Below, piece by piece: positions 62,035 to 64,000 of a DNA stretch of 64,000 nucleotides. Positions within the stretch are counted from its first letter, which is position 1. Each line of letters opens with the position of its first letter. Under the pieces are notes generated by a model. It did not search any database and was not told the origin of the DNA. It saw nothing but the letters and a program-made list of their open reading frames with translations. Source of the stretch: Delphinus delphis (taxonomy: Eukaryota > Chordata > Mammalia > Artiodactyla > Delphinidae); the NCBI RefSeq assembly GCF_949987515.2, contig NC_082699.1:76945281-77009280 (forward strand), in the 5' to 3' direction. Made by a program: the position numbers and the translations under genes.

Positions 62035-62500
62035 GTGCAGCCCCCTCTTGAGTCCGGCAAGAACCTGTGGATATGTTATCTGGCGAAAGGGAGGTGTTGT
62101 AAGTGGGCCTGACCTGATCAGGGAGCCCTTTGAAGCAGAGAATTTTCTCCAGCTGAGCTCAGAAGAGGATGTCAGAGCTTCAAAACATGAAAAGGATTCA
62201 ATACACCACTGCAGGTTTGGGATGGAGGAGGCACATGTCAAGAAATGGGGGCAGCCTTAGGAGCTGACAGTGACCCCTGCTGACTGCCAGCAAGGAAACG
62301 GGGACCTCAGTCCTACAGCCACGAGGACCTGAATTCTGCCAACAACAAGAAAGAGCGTGGAAGCAGACTTTTCCCCAGAGCCTCCAGGGGAGAATTCCAC
62401 CCAACGAACACCTTGGTTTTAGCCTGGTGACACCCCGAGTAGAGAACTTTCCTGAAGCTCCCTTAGCTGACCTCTCCTTAGCTTTCAAGATTCTGCCAAT
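62035..62500 (+). mobile_element. MLT1-type MaLR LTR
   Basis: 'ggatatgttatctggcgaaa', 'tgacctgatcagggagccct', 'ggcacatgtcaagaaatggg', 'ctgccagcaaggaaacgggg', 'acctcagtcctacagccacg', 'cctgaattctgccaacaaca' and 'gcctccaggggagaattcca' are in the order of a MaLR LTR. The 5' terminus is not clear and the 3' end is diverged. Solo LTR. Confidence 0.75.
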
Positions 62501-62864
62501 AGCAGGTAACTTCTTCAGAGAATTCTCCTACTGTTTGGTGAGCACGGAGTGCTCCTGGGCAGGCTGCTGACCCCTCCCCTTCCCATCTCAGACCCTCTCT
62601 CCTCGGTGATCCTCAGCCTCCACTACTCTGGCTTAGAAACAGAGGTCAGCCATGCACATGCGCAGCAGAGCAAAGAATTCTCCTCCTTACATGAAGCAGA
62701 AACTCCCCCAAACAGGCACTATTCTTCTCCTGGCACACGTGCATCTATAGGTAGCAGAAACCCTGGACAGTCCATGCTACAAATGCATGCCTAGGGAAAA
62801 GCCCCACGGACAGCAGAGGGCTGTGTGGGGAATAATTGGGCTGAGAATCTATGACGGAGGACTG
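62501..62864. other. Unique DNA, no gene seen
   Basis: No exon or named repeat is recognised. Confidence 0.45.
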
Positions 62865-62950
62865 ACGGCGCTCACTAAGTGCCACGCACGTTGAGAGCGC
62901 GAGGTGGCTCCTTTACGAAGATGGAGAGCAAAAGCCTTGGCGCACGTGGG
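62865..62950 (-). repeat. MIR SINE 3' fragment
   Basis: 'ggcgctcactaagtgccacg' and 'ggtggctcctttacgaagat' on the + strand fit a reversed MIR 3' end. Confidence 0.5.
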
Positions 62951-63214
62951 GATCCACCAGCCACCTGGCCAGCCCCGGGGACCGCCTGGAGCAGCAGGCA
63001 CTCTCGTCACCCCCACCTCCAGCTGAGGGAGTAGGAGTCAGAGAGGTCTGCTGGTCTGGCTGAGCCAGGAGCCGGTAGCACAGCCTGAACTTGGACTCAG
63101 GTCCGCAGGCTACAAAGTGTCATGTTTTCCACCCATCCCTGGTGTGGCCAGTTCCACACACGGAGGTCTCCCGTCAGTCTGTGCAGCGGAAGCTCGAGGC
63201 AGGTCACATCGGGC
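62951..63214. other. Unique DNA, no gene seen
   Basis: No exon or named repeat is recognised. Confidence 0.4.
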
Positions 63215-63300
63215 ACAGGCTTGGCCATCAGCATCCCTATTTGAAGACGTGAAACCGCAGCTCTGACAATGTAAGTCTCAGGCCCAAGGAGCAGCGCTGC
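63215..63300 (-). repeat. MIR SINE fragment, diverged
   Basis: 'atcagcatccctatttgaag', 'acgtgaaaccgcagctctga' and 'caatgtaagtctcaggccca' loosely follow a reversed MIR core. Confidence 0.4.
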
Positions 63301-63699
63301 TGCGTGGGCTGGCTCTACCGGGGTCCAGGCCCAGTGATGGCCCGCCAGCCCAGCAGTCGTTTCATTAGGGCCTTCCCATTCCAGGTGCTGTGGGCTCTTT
63401 ATTCCAGGTTGGCTCACCTGGACAGGGTGACGCTGAGGGGAGGGTTTCAAAGACAAATGTGCCCCCTGTGAAGAGGGTCTACTCTCTAGTCTGCGGCGTT
63501 GAGGCTATTCTGCGGACGGGGGTTTGCTGGCGTGAAGGTGACCCGTGAGCACCTATCTCCCCTCTTTGAGCCCTACGCGCACTAGAGCACCGCTTTTTTT
63601 TTGTTTTAAACTGGTTGTGGGTGGGGCAAGTCTTCACCCACCTGACCAGTCCCCTGGCCTCCTCACCCCCTACAACCAGAGCGGCTGCTGATTTGTTTC
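63301..63699. other. Unique DNA, no gene seen
   Basis: There is a T-run near 63594-63607. No exon or repeat family is recognised. Confidence 0.45.
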
Positions 63700-63860
63700 A
63701 TATGTTGGGTTGCAAACACACTGCATTTGATTAGCAGATTAGATTTAGCTAATTATTAGTTAGCTATTTAATTATTAATTAGCTATTTAACTATTAATTG
63801 GCTATTAATTAGCTAATTAATTTCAAAATCTGATTAGCAGATTTTGAAAGCACCGAGCAG
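63700..63860. promoter_or_regulatory. AT-rich homeodomain-motif cluster with tandem units and a palindrome
   Basis: The stretch is dense in TAAT/ATTA cores. A 19-bp unit TAGCTATTTAAYTATTAAT occurs twice in tandem (63761-63779 and 63780-63798, one difference), followed by two shorter relatives. A perfect inverted repeat TTTCAAAATCTG/CAGATTTTGAAA with a 5-base loop lies at 63821-63849. The word GATTAGCAGATT recurs at about 63729. No transposon family matches. It could be a homeoprotein-bound enhancer or simply a local duplication of AT-rich sequence. Confidence 0.4.
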
Positions 63861-63901
63861 AATCCTGCAGGCCCTTCCCGGCTCTGCACGCCAGGGCTCT
63901 G

Positions 63902-63919
63902 TGATAAGCGTCCTTATCA
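63902..63919. promoter_or_regulatory. Inverted pair of GATA motifs
   Basis: TGATAAG at 63902-63908 and CTTATCA at 63913-63919 are exact reverse complements separated by four bases. Paired, palindromic GATA sites are known to bind GATA factors strongly. Occupancy here is unknown. Confidence 0.35.
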
Positions 63920-63955
63920 GACTCTCTCTCCTGCGGTTGATGCTGTTTGCTGTGC

Positions 63956-64000
63956 ACTGTCTGTCTGTCTCTCTGTATGTATCCACCCACCCATCCATCT
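63956..64000. repeat. Start of a (TCTG)n/(CCAT)n simple repeat
   Basis: 'actgtctgtctgtctctctg' is followed by 'tatccacccacccatccatc', and the window ends within it. The full length cannot be seen. Confidence 0.75.

Noticed and set aside
1..64000. CRISPR arrays, prokaryotic operons, phage or plasmid modules
   Set aside because: The repeat content is mammalian throughout. No regularly spaced repeats, ribosome-binding-site-led gene strings or bacterial gene families are present.

Overview
This window is mammalian nuclear DNA, almost certainly from a cetacean (dolphin or whale). The evidence is two nearly identical copies of the young tRNA-derived CHR SINE found in great numbers in whale genomes (36517-36750 on + and 45548-45765 on -), plus an older, shorter CHR-1-type copy at 46902-47030. 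Around them is the usual ancient placental repeat set: MIR, L2, MLT1-type MaLR LTRs, several generations of L1, and a MER8-like Tigger element. Most of the window is GC-rich, so many long chance reading frames appear on both strands. None shows a recognisable domain, a conserved coding pattern or an exon structure I could defend. I therefore annotate no protein-coding gene and no functional RNA gene; the window looks intergenic or like part of a long intron.

Layout. From 0 to 24 kb: GC-rich unique DNA with scattered MIR and L2 copies, an MLT1 LTR (1822-2258), an L1 3' fragment (4895-5625), an ERV-type LTR end (15700-16020), and CpG-dense patches at 7570-7755 and 11030-11275. From 24 to 30.5 kb: an L1 tail, an MLT1 piece, L2 fragments, and short AT-rich islands that resemble non-coding regulatory elements. 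From 30.7 to 36.8 kb: an AT-rich block made of one old L1 split by a younger 5'-truncated L1 and closed by a CHR SINE. From 37 to 44 kb: GC-rich unique DNA with an AT-rich island at about 40.1 kb. From 44 to 47.1 kb: an antisense L1 3' end carrying a MER8-like element and a CHR SINE, followed by an MLT1 LTR split by an older CHR SINE. From 47 to 57 kb: L2, MIR and L1 fragments, a CpG-dense patch after an L1 end, and a degenerate TG-rich tract. From 57.1 to 58.6 kb: an old L1. Beside it, at 58.66-59.0 kb, is a CpG-dense CCAAT-bearing stretch that is the most promoter-like sequence here. From 59 to 64 kb: MLT1 pieces, a 17-bp tandem repeat, and a strongly AT-rich, palindrome-bearing cluster of homeodomain-like motifs at the right end.

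There is no operon-like or multi-gene system, and nothing indicates a microbial defence or mobile gene system. What may merit follow-up is regulatory: AT-rich islands and CpG clusters in unique sequence, whose conservation I cannot test here. Repeat family names rest on recognising consensus stretches by eye, and boundaries are approximate, typically within 10-40 bases.
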